Source: Kitasatospora mediocidica KCTC 9733 (lineage in GTDB: Bacteria > Actinomycetota > Actinomycetes > Streptomycetales > Streptomycetaceae). Taken from it: a DNA stretch of 64,000 nt. Below the pieces are notes generated by a model. That model saw nothing but the letters and a program-made list of their open reading frames with translations. It had not been told where the DNA came from and did not search any database. The stretch spans positions 248,001 through 312,000 of the forward strand of contig NZ_JQLN01000004.1 of the NCBI RefSeq assembly GCF_000744225.1. The letters are read 5' to 3'. The translations under genes were made by a program, and so were the position numbers. Shown here in pieces: positions 34,154 to 42,210 of this stretch. The number at the start of each line of letters is the position of its first letter. Positions within the stretch are counted from its first letter, which is position 1.

Positions 34154-35569
34154 TCAGGAGGCGGGGTGCTCGGCGGCGGCCCGGCGCAGGGCGGCCGGGT
34201 CGCGCAGGGTCTTGCCGGTGGTGGTGCGCGGGAGCCCGGGCAGCACGTGCAGCCGCCGGGGTCGCTTGTAGGGCGCCAACTCCCGGACCAGCGAAGCCTG
34301 GACGATGTCCACGGTGGTCCCTTCGAGCGCCAGGTAGGCGTCGATGCCGTCGTCGTGGACGACCACGGCCTCGCTCACCCCGGGCAGCGCGGCCACCGTG
34401 CGCTCGACCTCGGTGAGGTCGACCTTGAGGCCGCCGATCGAGATCTGCGAGTCGAGCCGGCCCAGCAGGGTCAGCAGGCCGCTCTGCGGGTCGACGGTGG
34501 CGGCGTCCCGGGTGTGCAGCCAGCCGTCCGCCCAGCGCGTCGGATCGGCGCTGCCGAGGTAGGGGGAGGCGGCCGCCGCGATCAGCAACTCGCCGTCCTG
34601 GACCCGCACCCGGATGCCGTCCGCCGGTTCGACCGAGGGGTGGTGGCGGCCGGTGAGATCGGTGGCGAGCATGCCGAGCTCGGTCATCCCGAACATGCTG
34701 CCCAGCGGGACGCCGTAGCGCGCGGTGAACGCGGCCGGCAGACCCGGGCGGGTCAGCTCGCCCGCGACGATCATCCGGGTCAGCTGCGGGAAGCGGCGTG
34801 TGTCGCTCTGGGCGGCCAGCAGTTCGGCGTGGAAGGGGACGCCGAGCACCGTGGTCGGCATCGCGTCCACCGCCACCGCGTCCAGGATCCCGACGCCGGT
34901 CAGCCGTTCGGGGAAGTCCAGCCGGACGCCCGCGTGCAGGCACTGCAACAGGCCGCCGACCAGGCCCAGCACATGCACGACCGAGGCGAGCAGCACGACC
35001 CGGGCACCTCGGGCCGGGTAGTCGAGGAGGCGGTCGTAGCGGACCAGTTCGCGCACCAGGTCCTGCGGCGTGCGGGCGATCACCTTGCTCGGGCCGGTCG
35101 AACCGGAGCTGAGCTGGATCAGGCAGTGTCCGCTCCGGGCCGGGCGGCCCTCGGGCCGGCGGGCGCAGAGCGCCTCGACCTCGCTGTAGCCGCGTAACGC
35201 GGCGCCGCCGGTCCGATCGGCCGTCACCACGACCTGGGGGGCCAGCCGGTCCAGCGCCCGGTCGACCTCGGCCTGGGTCAACCGGTGGTCGAGCAGGCTC
35301 ACTTGGGCGCCGGACCGCCAGGCGGCCAGCAGCACGGCGATGTACGTCAAGGAGGGCGGCAGTCGCAGGGCCACCGTGCCGCCGGACTCAAGTCCCGCTG
35401 AGGATAAGCGTTTCTGCTGCTCGGCGACGAGGTCGAGGAGCGTTCCACGGGTCACGGTCCGGCCCAGCCGCAGACACGGTTCGTCTGCCGGACCGGCGAG
35501 CAGGTAGTGGTCGACCCAGCCGTCGTACGGCGGGACTCCCGATGGGTGAGGAGTGGCGGAACCCAACAT
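34154..35569 (-). CDS. AMP-forming acyl/aryl ligase (ligase 3), first gene of the operon
   Basis: A 471-residue ANL enzyme, shorter than ligases 1 and 2. ATG 35569 has GGGAG just upstream; the longer open frame is not coding in character. Motifs: LIQLSSGSTGPSKVIART (P-loop), GMTELGM, GWLHTRDAATVD and the C-terminal PRTTTGKTLRD with the catalytic Lys. Two TTA leucine codons (35195-35197 and 35405-35407) lie in frame, so translation needs the bldA tRNA. It probably activates an acid for ACP 2, encoded 69 bases downstream. Confidence 0.88.
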   Translation of the reverse strand: MLGSATPHPSGVPPYDGWVDHYLLAGPADEPCLRLGRTVTRGTLLDLVAEQQKRLSSAGLESGGTVALRLPPSLTYIAVLLAAWRSGAQVSLLDHRLTQAEVDRALDRLAPQVVVTADRTGGAALRGYSEVEALCARRPEGRPARSGHCLIQLSSGSTGPSKVIARTPQDLVRELVRYDRLLDYPARGARVVLLASVVHVLGLVGGLLQCLHAGVRLDFPERLTGVGILDAVAVDAMPTTVLGVPFHAELLAAQSDTRRFPQLTRMIVAGELTRPGLPAAFTARYGVPLGSMFGMTELGMLATDLTGRHHPSVEPADGIRVRVQDGELLIAAAASPYLGSADPTRWADGWLHTRDAATVDPQSGLLTLLGRLDSQISIGGLKVDLTEVERTVAALPGVSEAVVVHDDGIDAYLALEGTTVDIVQASLVRELAPYKRPRRLHVLPGLPRTTTGKTLRDPAALRRAAAEHPAS

Positions 35570-35633
35570 CGCGTCTCCCGGATAAGGGGGCGATCGGCAG
35601 GCGCGAAGCCGGTTTTGGCTGTCTCGCGCCGTA

Positions 35634-35662
35634 AAATTCCCACACCCGACCGGGCTGGTCAA
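35634..35662 (-). promoter_or_regulatory. Candidate promoter of the long KS/ACP/hmaS operon
   Basis: On the minus strand, TTGACC (35657-35662), a 17-base spacer and GAATTT (35634-35639), placing a start near 35627 and a leader of about 57 bases before ligase 3. The region is A/T-rich for this genome. The -10 is a weak match. Confidence 0.4.
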
Positions 35663-35818
35663 GGCTCCTTGTGATGAGGATCTGTGCCGTCGGGGGCACG
35701 CGGTGAAGGCCCGCACAGGGTGAACTCCACCGTGACGGATGCCGTGATCTGGGACGTGTTTTCCGGACGTGGCCGTTGGGTAGCAGGGCACCGGATGAGG
35801 GCCTGGGGACCCTTGGGG

Positions 35819-37132
35819 TCAGGCCTCGGCGACGAAGTCGGCGAATCGCCGGACACCGTCCTCGATCTGTTCCAGACTCACATAGCTGCACGAAAGACGG
35901 AGTTGACGCTCCCCGCCGCCCCCCGGGTAGAAGGAGTCCATCGGTGTCCAGAGCACGCCGTAGTCGCGCGCCGAGCGCTCCAAGGCCGCGTTGTCCGCGC
36001 GGAAGCGGACGTTGACGGTCAGGAAGAACCCGCCGTCGGGCCGGTTCCAGCTCAGGCCCAGCGCCGCGCGCCGCTCCGGGGGCAGCTGCAGCTCCAACTG
36101 CCGTAGCAGGGCGTCGAGATTGCGACGGTAGAAGGCGATCGCCGCGCCGTTGATCTCGCGCAGCCTGAAGCCGCTCTCGATCAGCACGCCGCCGATCACC
36201 GCCTGGCTCAGCGCCGGGGTGTTGACGGTCGTCATGCTCTTGATCTTCGAGAGCTCCTCGGCCAGCAGGCTGCGCCGCCCGTCCGGCCCGGCCACCTCCT
36301 GGTCGGCCAGCAGATAGCCGACCCGGGCGCCGGGGAAGACGGTCTTGGCGAAGGAGCCCAGATGGATCACCCGGCGGTCCCGGTCAAGGGACTTGAGCGT
36401 CGGACGCGGCTCACCCTCCCGGACGAAGAAGCCGTACGGGTTGTCCTCCAGGATCAGCAGATCGTGCTCGGCCGCCACCTCCAGCAACCGGTGCCGGGCC
36501 GCCACACCGACACTGACCCCGGAGGGGTTGCCGAAGTCCGGGACCAGGTAGAGCGCGCGCGGCCGCTTGCCGGCCGCCCGCAGCCGCACGACCGCGGCCG
36601 CCACCTGCTCCGGGTCCAGACCGTCCGGCCCCTCCGGCACCGCTTCGACCGGGATGTCCAACAGCCGGGCCGCGCCCGTGGCACCCACGTAGCAGGGCGA
36701 GTTGACCAGCAGCACGTCGTCCCCGTCGGCGAAGAGCGCCCGCAGCACCAGCAGCATGCCCTCCTGGCAGCCGACCGTCACCACCACGGCCTCGGGCGCG
36801 ATCGTGATGCCCTCGTCGTTCTCCAGCGTCCGGGCGATCAGCGCGTGGATCTGGCCGTTGGTGCGCCCGTACTGGAGGAGGGCGGTCTTGACCTGCTCCT
36901 CGCTCTGCCCCAACTCTTGGATCATGTACGTGGTGTAGGTCTTCAGGTGGCGCTCGATCGCGGCGACGTCGAAGAGCCCCTCGTGGGGGCGTCCGGGCGC
37001 GAAGGAGACCGCGTGGGGGAAGCGCTGGGTCACCTCGTTGAGGAAGTTCATCGCGTCCAGCAGCGGATCACTGAGCGAGGCGTGCAGTGCGCTGAGGTCG
37101 AGCGGCCTGGTGACGCGGGCCTGGGTCGCCAC
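35819..37132 (-). CDS. hpgT: 4-Hydroxyphenylglycine aminotransferase
   Basis: A PLP enzyme of the fold-type I MocR/aromatic aminotransferase group that converts 4-hydroxybenzoylformate to 4-hydroxyphenylglycine. The PLP Lys is in HLGSFAKTVFPGARVGYL; other motifs are LVPDFGNPSGVSV, LILEDNPYGFF and the tail Arg in RQLRLSCSYV. GTG 37132 preceded by AAAGGA is preferred (437 residues). The identification leans on hmaS and hmo nearby: together the three make Hpg from 4-hydroxyphenylpyruvate. It is divergent from hmo, 86 bases apart. Confidence 0.87.
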   Translation of the reverse strand: MATQARVTRPLDLSALHASLSDPLLDAMNFLNEVTQRFPHAVSFAPGRPHEGLFDVAAIERHLKTYTTYMIQELGQSEEQVKTALLQYGRTNGQIHALIARTLENDEGITIAPEAVVVTVGCQEGMLLVLRALFADGDDVLLVNSPCYVGATGAARLLDIPVEAVPEGPDGLDPEQVAAAVVRLRAAGKRPRALYLVPDFGNPSGVSVGVAARHRLLEVAAEHDLLILEDNPYGFFVREGEPRPTLKSLDRDRRVIHLGSFAKTVFPGARVGYLLADQEVAGPDGRRSLLAEELSKIKSMTTVNTPALSQAVIGGVLIESGFRLREINGAAIAFYRRNLDALLRQLELQLPPERRAALGLSWNRPDGGFFLTVNVRFRADNAALERSARDYGVLWTPMDSFYPGGGGERQLRLSCSYVSLEQIEDGVRRFADFVAEA

Positions 37133-37218
37133 GGGCGTCCTTTCGAAGGAGCGGGCACTGATCCGGATTCGGCTGCGGCACATGCTAGATCAGCGATCGG
37201 AAGAGAGGACGGCACACG

Positions 37219-38298
37219 GTGCAGCTGTTGAGCGTGGACGAGTACGAGGCCCCGGCGCGCGGGCGACTGCCCGCCGACGTCTGGGCGTTCCTGGCCGGCG
37301 GGAGCGGGAGTGAGTCGCTGATCGGCGGCGCACGGCGAGCACTTGACCGGATCAGGCTGCGGCCCTCCGTGCTGGTCGACGTGAGCCGCTGCGACCCCGC
37401 CACCACCGTCCTGGGCGGCGCTCTGGCGGCGCCGCTGGGGGTCGCGCCGATGGCCTACCACCGGCTCTGCCACCCCCAGGGCGAAGTGGCCAGCGCCCGC
37501 GCGGCCGGCGAGCAGGGCGCGCTCTACATCGCCTCGATGTTCGCCAGCCGGACCCTGGAGGAGATCGCCGAAGCCACCAGCGGCCCCCGCTGGTTACAGC
37601 TCTACTGGCTGCGGGAGCGTGAGGTCCTGCTCGGTCTGATCGAACGGGCCGAGGCGGCCGGCTACGGCGCCCTGGTGCTCACCGTGGACGCGCCGCGGGT
37701 CGCCCGCCGGCTGCGCGACCTGCGCCACGGGTTCGCGCTGCCCGACCAGATCCGGGCGGCCAACCTGGATCCGGCGGTGATGGCCGCCACGCACGGCAGC
37801 CGTCCCGGCGACTCCGGCATAGCCCGGCACTCCCGCGAGCAGTTCGACGCCTCGATCACCTGGGCCGACCTCGATTGGCTGCGGGCGCGCACCAGGCTGC
37901 CGCTGGTGCTCAAGGGCATCCTGGACCCCGAGGACGCCCGGCGGGCGGTGGCGCACGGCGTGGCGGGCGTCGTGGTCTCCAACCACGGCGGTCGCCAACT
38001 GGACCACGCGATACCGAGTATGGAGGCGCTCCCGGAGATCGCGGACGTCGTCGCCGGGCAGTGCGCCGTCCTGGTGGACGGCGGCATCCGCTCCGGGATC
38101 GACGTGCTGAAGGCACTCGCGCTGGGCGCCGACGCGGCCCTGATCGGCCGCCCGGTGCTCTGGGGACTGGCCTGCGGCGGCCAGGCGGGAGCAGCCGCGG
38201 TGCTGGGCCTGCTGCGCGAGGAGCTGACCGAGGCGATGGTGTTGTCGGGACGCCCGAGCGTCGCGTCCCTGGACCGCGGCCTGGTGGCCGGATACTGA
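37219..38298 (+). CDS. hmo: 4-Hydroxymandelate oxidase (FMN-dependent)
   Basis: It oxidises 4-hydroxymandelate to 4-hydroxybenzoylformate, the middle step of Hpg synthesis. The 359-residue TIM-barrel FMN enzyme shows APLGVAPMAYHRLCHPQGE, WLQLYWLRERE, LTVDAPR, LKGILDPEDARRAV, VVSNHGGRQLDHA (catalytic His) and VDGGIRSGIDVLKALALGADAALIGRP (FMN phosphate). GTG start after AGAGGA. An in-frame TTA codon at 37594-37596 (codon 126) makes translation depend on bldA. A small hairpin (38301-38324) lies between it and the SGNH gene. Confidence 0.9.
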   Translation: MQLLSVDEYEAPARGRLPADVWAFLAGGSGSESLIGGARRALDRIRLRPSVLVDVSRCDPATTVLGGALAAPLGVAPMAYHRLCHPQGEVASARAAGEQGALYIASMFASRTLEEIAEATSGPRWLQLYWLREREVLLGLIERAEAAGYGALVLTVDAPRVARRLRDLRHGFALPDQIRAANLDPAVMAATHGSRPGDSGIARHSREQFDASITWADLDWLRARTRLPLVLKGILDPEDARRAVAHGVAGVVVSNHGGRQLDHAIPSMEALPEIADVVAGQCAVLVDGGIRSGIDVLKALALGADAALIGRPVLWGLACGGQAGAAAVLGLLREELTEAMVLSGRPSVASLDRGLVAGY

Positions 38299-38357
38299 CC
38301 AACGCCGCTGCGGTCGTCGGCGTTTGAGAATCGATCACAGAAGGGAACACACCCTCC

Positions 38358-39050
38358 ATGCCCATAGCCCTCACCCCCGGCGAAGCCGCCGACCCGTACT
38401 GCCTGCGCGACGGAGAGGCGGCGGCCCTGCTCGCCGGGCACCCCTGGCAGCGCTTCGCGGTGCTCGGCGACAGCATCGCCGAGGGCCTGGGCGAGCCCAG
38501 CCCCGGCTATCCGGACGAGCCCTGGGCCGACCGGATCGCGGCCGAACTCGCCGCGCTGCGCCCCGGCTTCGCGTTCCACAACTTCGGGCGCCGCAACACC
38601 CGGTCGGAGCAGGTCCGGGCCGAACAGCTCGACGTGGCCCGCGCGTTCGCCCCCGACCTGGCCCTGGTCGCCTGCGGCGGCTACAACCTGCTGTCCCGCT
38701 CCTACGATCCCGACGCCGTCGAGGCCGACCTGCGCGCCATCGTCGAGGGGTTGCAGGCCGGCGGGGCCGAGGTGATCACGGTGAGCATGTTCGACGGTTC
38801 CTACTCCCCGGCGGTACCCGAGGAGTTCCGCCCCGCCCTGCGCGCCCGGCTGCACGACCTGGCCGAGCGCACCCAGCAGCTGGCCGGGCGGCTGGGCACC
38901 GTCCAGGTGAGCCTGATCGGCCACCCCGCCTCGCAGGAGGCCGACCTCTACAGCGCGGACGGTCGGCACGGCACCCGGCGGTCGCACGCCATCGCCGCCG
39001 CCGAGACGGTCCGCGGCCTCGGCGCCCGGTTGCGCGGGGAGCAGCCGTGA
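38358..39050 (+). CDS. SGNH/GDSL-family hydrolase
   Basis: A 230-residue hydrolase. Block I reads VLGDSIAEGLGEP with the nucleophile Ser, block III GGYNLL, and the catalytic Asp/His lie in YSADGRHGTRRSHAIA. The family includes esterases and acyl transferases. There is no signal peptide, so it acts in the cytoplasm. GAAGGGAA precedes the ATG. Its stop overlaps the GTG of the O-methyltransferase gene, so these two work in sequence, perhaps on an ester or methyl ether of the product. Confidence 0.85.
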   Translation: MPIALTPGEAADPYCLRDGEAAALLAGHPWQRFAVLGDSIAEGLGEPSPGYPDEPWADRIAAELAALRPGFAFHNFGRRNTRSEQVRAEQLDVARAFAPDLALVACGGYNLLSRSYDPDAVEADLRAIVEGLQAGGAEVITVSMFDGSYSPAVPEEFRPALRARLHDLAERTQQLAGRLGTVQVSLIGHPASQEADLYSADGRHGTRRSHAIAAAETVRGLGARLRGEQP

Positions 39051-40129
39051 CGCAGTCCGTGCCGGCGGGCGAGCCGCAGCCCGGGATCGCCGAACGGGCG
39101 GCCCTGTTCGCCGTGTTGACCGGCGGCTGGATCGCCCAGGCCTGCTACGCGATCACCAGGCTCGGCGTCCCCGACCTGCTGGCCGAGGGCCCGCGCACCG
39201 TGGACGACCTCGCCGCCGCCTGCGACGCCGACCCGCGCGCCTTGCACCGCACGCTGCGCGCGCTCACCGCGAGCGGCCTGCTGCGCCGCACCGCACCGCG
39301 CACCTTCGCCCTGACCGCCACCACCCGGCTGCTCTGCGCGGACTACCGGCGCTCCAGCCGGCCCACCGCGCTGATGTTCGGCGAGGAGGTGCACGGCGCC
39401 TTCGGCGAGATCATGCACACCCTGCGCACCGGAGAGCCCGCCTTCGAACGGTTGCACGGCATCCCGTTCTACGACTACCTCGGCGAGCACCCGCAGGCCG
39501 CTGCGACCTTCCACGCCGCGATGGGCGCCGCCGCCGTCCCGGCCGCCCTCGCCTCCTGCGACCTGGGCGGGCTGCGATCCGTCGTCGACATCGGCGGCGG
39601 CGAGGGCGGACTGCTCGCCAAGGTGCTGGCCCGTCACCGCAGCGCGCGCGGCACGCTGGTGGAGCTCCCGGAGTCGATCGAGCTGGCTCGCACCCGCCTC
39701 ACCGAGGCCGGGCTTGCCGAGCGCGTCGACCTCGTCGCGGGCAGTTTCTTCGACGAGAAGCTCCTCCCGCCCGGCGCCGACCTCTACACGCTCTCGCGCG
39801 TCCTGCACAACTGGGACGACCCGAGCGCGCTGACGATCCTGCGCCGGGCCCGCGAGGCCGTACCGCCCGAGGGCCGGTTGCTGGTCTTCGAGTACCTGGA
39901 GGACCAGGACGACCTGGAGGAGCCGCCCACCCGGGCCCGCCCGGGCCCGTTCGCGGCGCAGGCCAAGCTGATCGACCTGCTGATGCTGGTCATGGTCGAC
40001 GGCCACGACCGCACCCTGGAGCAGTACCGGGCACTGCTGGCCGAGGCCGGCTTCGCGATCCGCTCGGTCCGCGCCGCCCCCTCGCACGCCTCGCGCAGCG
40101 AGAGCGTGATCGAGGCGGTGCCGGTGTAG
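39047..40129 (+). CDS. SAM-dependent O-methyltransferase
   Basis: A 360-residue class I methyltransferase of the dimeric natural-product type. An N-terminal winged-helix dimerisation domain (VDDLAAACDADPRALHRTLRALTASGLL) precedes the SAM domain (VVDIGGGEGGLLAKVLARH). The acidic/aromatic LYTLSRVLHNWDD, with the His-x-x-Asp catalytic segment, follows. GTG start coupled to the SGNH gene. A phenolic hydroxyl, as in Hpg-derived units, is a sensible target. It is the last gene of the cluster on this side. Confidence 0.9.
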   Translation: MTQSVPAGEPQPGIAERAALFAVLTGGWIAQACYAITRLGVPDLLAEGPRTVDDLAAACDADPRALHRTLRALTASGLLRRTAPRTFALTATTRLLCADYRRSSRPTALMFGEEVHGAFGEIMHTLRTGEPAFERLHGIPFYDYLGEHPQAAATFHAAMGAAAVPAALASCDLGGLRSVVDIGGGEGGLLAKVLARHRSARGTLVELPESIELARTRLTEAGLAERVDLVAGSFFDEKLLPPGADLYTLSRVLHNWDDPSALTILRRAREAVPPEGRLLVFEYLEDQDDLEEPPTRARPGPFAAQAKLIDLLMLVMVDGHDRTLEQYRALLAEAGFAIRSVRAAPSHASRSESVIEAVPV

Positions 40130-40142
40130 GGCGCTGTGGACG

Positions 40143-40161
40143 GCTGAGCGGCCCGCTCAGC
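40143..40161. terminator. Hairpin between the cluster and the LacI gene
   Basis: GCTGAGCG / CGCTCAGC, 8-bp stem with a 3-base loop, between convergent genes. It marks the right-hand edge of the biosynthetic cluster. Confidence 0.5.
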
Positions 40162-41245
40162 GCGCCGGCTCCGGGGCCGGGGCCGACTCGCCGCTGCCGC
40201 GCGGGATCAGGCGGGTGGGGAGTTCGATCAGCTGGGGCCGTCCCCGTTCACCGGCCAGGCGGCGGAAGAGCAGCTGCGCCGCCGTGCGGCCGAGCCGGAT
40301 CGGGTCCTGGGCGACGACGGTGACCGGGGTGGCGAGCAGATCGGCCAACTCGAAGTCGTCGAAGCCGACCAGCGCCGGACGCTGCGCCCGGGTGCCCCAC
40401 TCGCGCAGCACGGCGACGCTGGTGCGGTTGTTGCCGCACAGCACGGCTGTCACCGGGTGGCGGCCCGCGAGCATCCGGTCCAGCGCGAGCCGGACGCCGA
40501 CCGGGTCGGGGCCGCCCATCGAGACCCAGTGCGACTGCACCGCGCAGCCCGCGTCGGCCATCGCCTGCCGGTAGCCGTGCAGGCGTTCGGCCGCGGTGAA
40601 GATGCCGGGCAGGTCGCCGAGGTAACCGATCCGGCGGTGGCCCTGGCGCAGCAGGTGGTCGGCGCCGCTGCGGCTGCCGCCGCGGTTGTCGCTGAGTACC
40701 GCGTCGGCCGCCAGTCCCGGCAGCGGTCGGTCGACCGCGACCACGGCGGTGCCGGCCGCCATCTCCTGGGCCAGATAGCTGTGTTCGGCGGAGGTGGGGA
40801 CCACGATCAGCCCGTCCACCCGGCGCGCGCAGAAGGCCAGCGTCAACTCCCGTTCGCGCGCCGGGTCGGCGGCGGAGGAGCCGGTGAAAAGCAACGAGCC
40901 GTGTGCGCGGGCCACTTCCTCCACCGCCCGGTGGAGCAGCGAGGAGAACGGGTCCGACACGTCGTCCAGGACGAGCCCGACGCTGCTGGTGTGCCGCCCC
41001 TGGCGCAGCAGCCGGGCACTGTCGTTGCGCCGGAAGCCGAGCTGCGCGACGGCTGCGCGGACCCGTTGCGCGGTGGCCTCCCGCACCCCCGACTCACCGT
41101 TGACCACCCGGGACACCGTCTTGAGCCCCACCCCGGCCGCCGCCGCGACGTCCTTCATGGTCGGCCGAACGGTCGGCTGCCCCAGCGGCGCGGACCCAAC
41201 CGGCGCGGACCCCACCGGCGCGGGCCCGATCGGCTCGTCGGCCAT
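40157..41245 (-). CDS. LacI-family regulator of the sugar ABC/GH92 system
   Basis: A repressor with an HTH at about residues 30-55 (TMKDVAAAAGVGLKTVSRVVNGESGV) and a periplasmic-binding-like sugar domain (SVGLVLDDVSDPFSSLL, RRVDGLIVVP, LVGFDDFELADLL). ATG 41245 is used (362 residues). This leaves an N-terminal extension with a VGSAPVGSAPLG repeat, so the true start may be nearer the HTH. It is divergent from the ABC operon, and two ACAACGTTG palindromes in the gap are its probable operators. Its inducer is presumably mannose or a manno-oligosaccharide. Confidence 0.9.
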   Translation of the reverse strand: MADEPIGPAPVGSAPVGSAPLGQPTVRPTMKDVAAAAGVGLKTVSRVVNGESGVREATAQRVRAAVAQLGFRRNDSARLLRQGRHTSSVGLVLDDVSDPFSSLLHRAVEEVARAHGSLLFTGSSAADPARERELTLAFCARRVDGLIVVPTSAEHSYLAQEMAAGTAVVAVDRPLPGLAADAVLSDNRGGSRSGADHLLRQGHRRIGYLGDLPGIFTAAERLHGYRQAMADAGCAVQSHWVSMGGPDPVGVRLALDRMLAGRHPVTAVLCGNNRTSVAVLREWGTRAQRPALVGFDDFELADLLATPVTVVAQDPIRLGRTAAQLLFRRLAGERGRPQLIELPTRLIPRGSGESAPAPEPAR

Positions 41246-41261
41246 CTGATCCCGCCTCTCT

Positions 41262-41273
41262 GACAACGTTGCC
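41262..41273. promoter_or_regulatory. LacI operator, regulator side
   Basis: GACAACGTTGCC, a palindrome with one mismatch, 17 bases before the lacI-type gene, suited to autorepression. Confidence 0.55.
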
Positions 41274-41370
41274 AGGAGTTTAACCACGGAACCTCCGACG
41301 TGTCGTCAATTCGGTATTCCACACGCCGACTTGTGCACCCCAGGCGCCCCGGCCGTTACGGTCGAAAGCC

Positions 41371-41400
41371 TTGACAGCCGTCCCGTTCCCATGAGTACAT
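41371..41400 (+). promoter_or_regulatory. Candidate promoter of the sugar ABC operon
   Basis: TTGACA (41371-41376) with GTACAT (41395-41400) 18 bases downstream. The -35 is perfect, the -10 weak. The operator at 41410-41421 covers the predicted start region. Confidence 0.45.
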
Positions 41401-41409
41401 GCCAAACGC

Positions 41410-41421
41410 GACAACGTTGTC
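41410..41421. promoter_or_regulatory. LacI operator, ABC-operon side
   Basis: GACAACGTTGTC, a perfect 12-bp palindrome just downstream of the predicted promoter and 15 bases before the ATPase gene. The second copy 148 bp away could allow looping. Confidence 0.65.
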
Positions 41422-41436
41422 CAGTGAGGAGGAACG

Positions 41437-42210
41437 GTGTCCCAACCCCTCTTGGAGGCCCGGCGACTCGTCAAGACCTACGGCCAGGTGCACGCACTGA
41501 GCGGCGCCGACTTCGCCGTCCAGCCGGGCGAAGTGGTGGCCCTGGTCGGCGACAACGGCGCGGGCAAGTCGACGCTGGTCAAGACCCTGGTCGGCGCGAT
41601 CGCCCCGGACGGCGGCGAGATCCTGCTGGACGGCAGGCCGACGTCGTTCGGCAGCCCGCGCGACGCCCAGGCCCTGGGCATCGAGACCGTCTACCAGGAC
41701 CTGGCGCTGGCCGCGGACCTCGACGCCGCGGCGAACCTCTTCCTCGGCCGCGAGCAGCTGCGCGGCGGGCTGCTCGGCCTGCTCGGCGTCCTGGACAAGC
41801 GCGCGATGCGCACCCGCGCCGTCGAGGCGTTCGGCGAACTCGGCATCGAGCTACGGGACATCGGTGCCCCGGTGGCCACCCTCTCCGGCGGCCAGCGGCA
41901 GAGCGTGGCGATCGCCCGCTCGGTGGCCTGGGCCTCGCGGATCGTCTTCATGGACGAGCCGACCGCCGCGCTCGGCGTCCTCCAACGCGGCCGGGTGCTC
42001 GATCTGATCCGGCGGGTGCGGGACCGCGGCGTCTCGGTGGTGCTGATCAGCCACAACATGCCCGAGGTGCTGTCGGTGGCCGACCGGGTCGAAGTCCTGC
42101 GGCTGGGACGGCGGGTGGCGCGCTTCGCGGCGGCCGAGACCTCGCTGGAGGAGTTGGTCGCCGCGATGACCGGTGCACTGGACAGCCAGGACGAGGGAGA
42201 CCCGCGATGA
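41437..42210 (+). CDS. Sugar ABC transporter, ATP-binding protein
   Basis: A 257-residue ATPase with a single nucleotide-binding domain (ribose-type importers often have two). Walker A GDNGAGKST, signature LSGGQRQSVAIARS, Walker B RIVFMDEPTA and the switch His in LISHN. GTG start. The four-base overlap with the permease shows an operon. It powers uptake of a sugar, probably released by the secreted GH92 mannosidase encoded two genes further on. Confidence 0.92.
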   Translation: MSQPLLEARRLVKTYGQVHALSGADFAVQPGEVVALVGDNGAGKSTLVKTLVGAIAPDGGEILLDGRPTSFGSPRDAQALGIETVYQDLALAADLDAAANLFLGREQLRGGLLGLLGVLDKRAMRTRAVEAFGELGIELRDIGAPVATLSGGQRQSVAIARSVAWASRIVFMDEPTAALGVLQRGRVLDLIRRVRDRGVSVVLISHNMPEVLSVADRVEVLRLGRRVARFAAAETSLEELVAAMTGALDSQDEGDPR

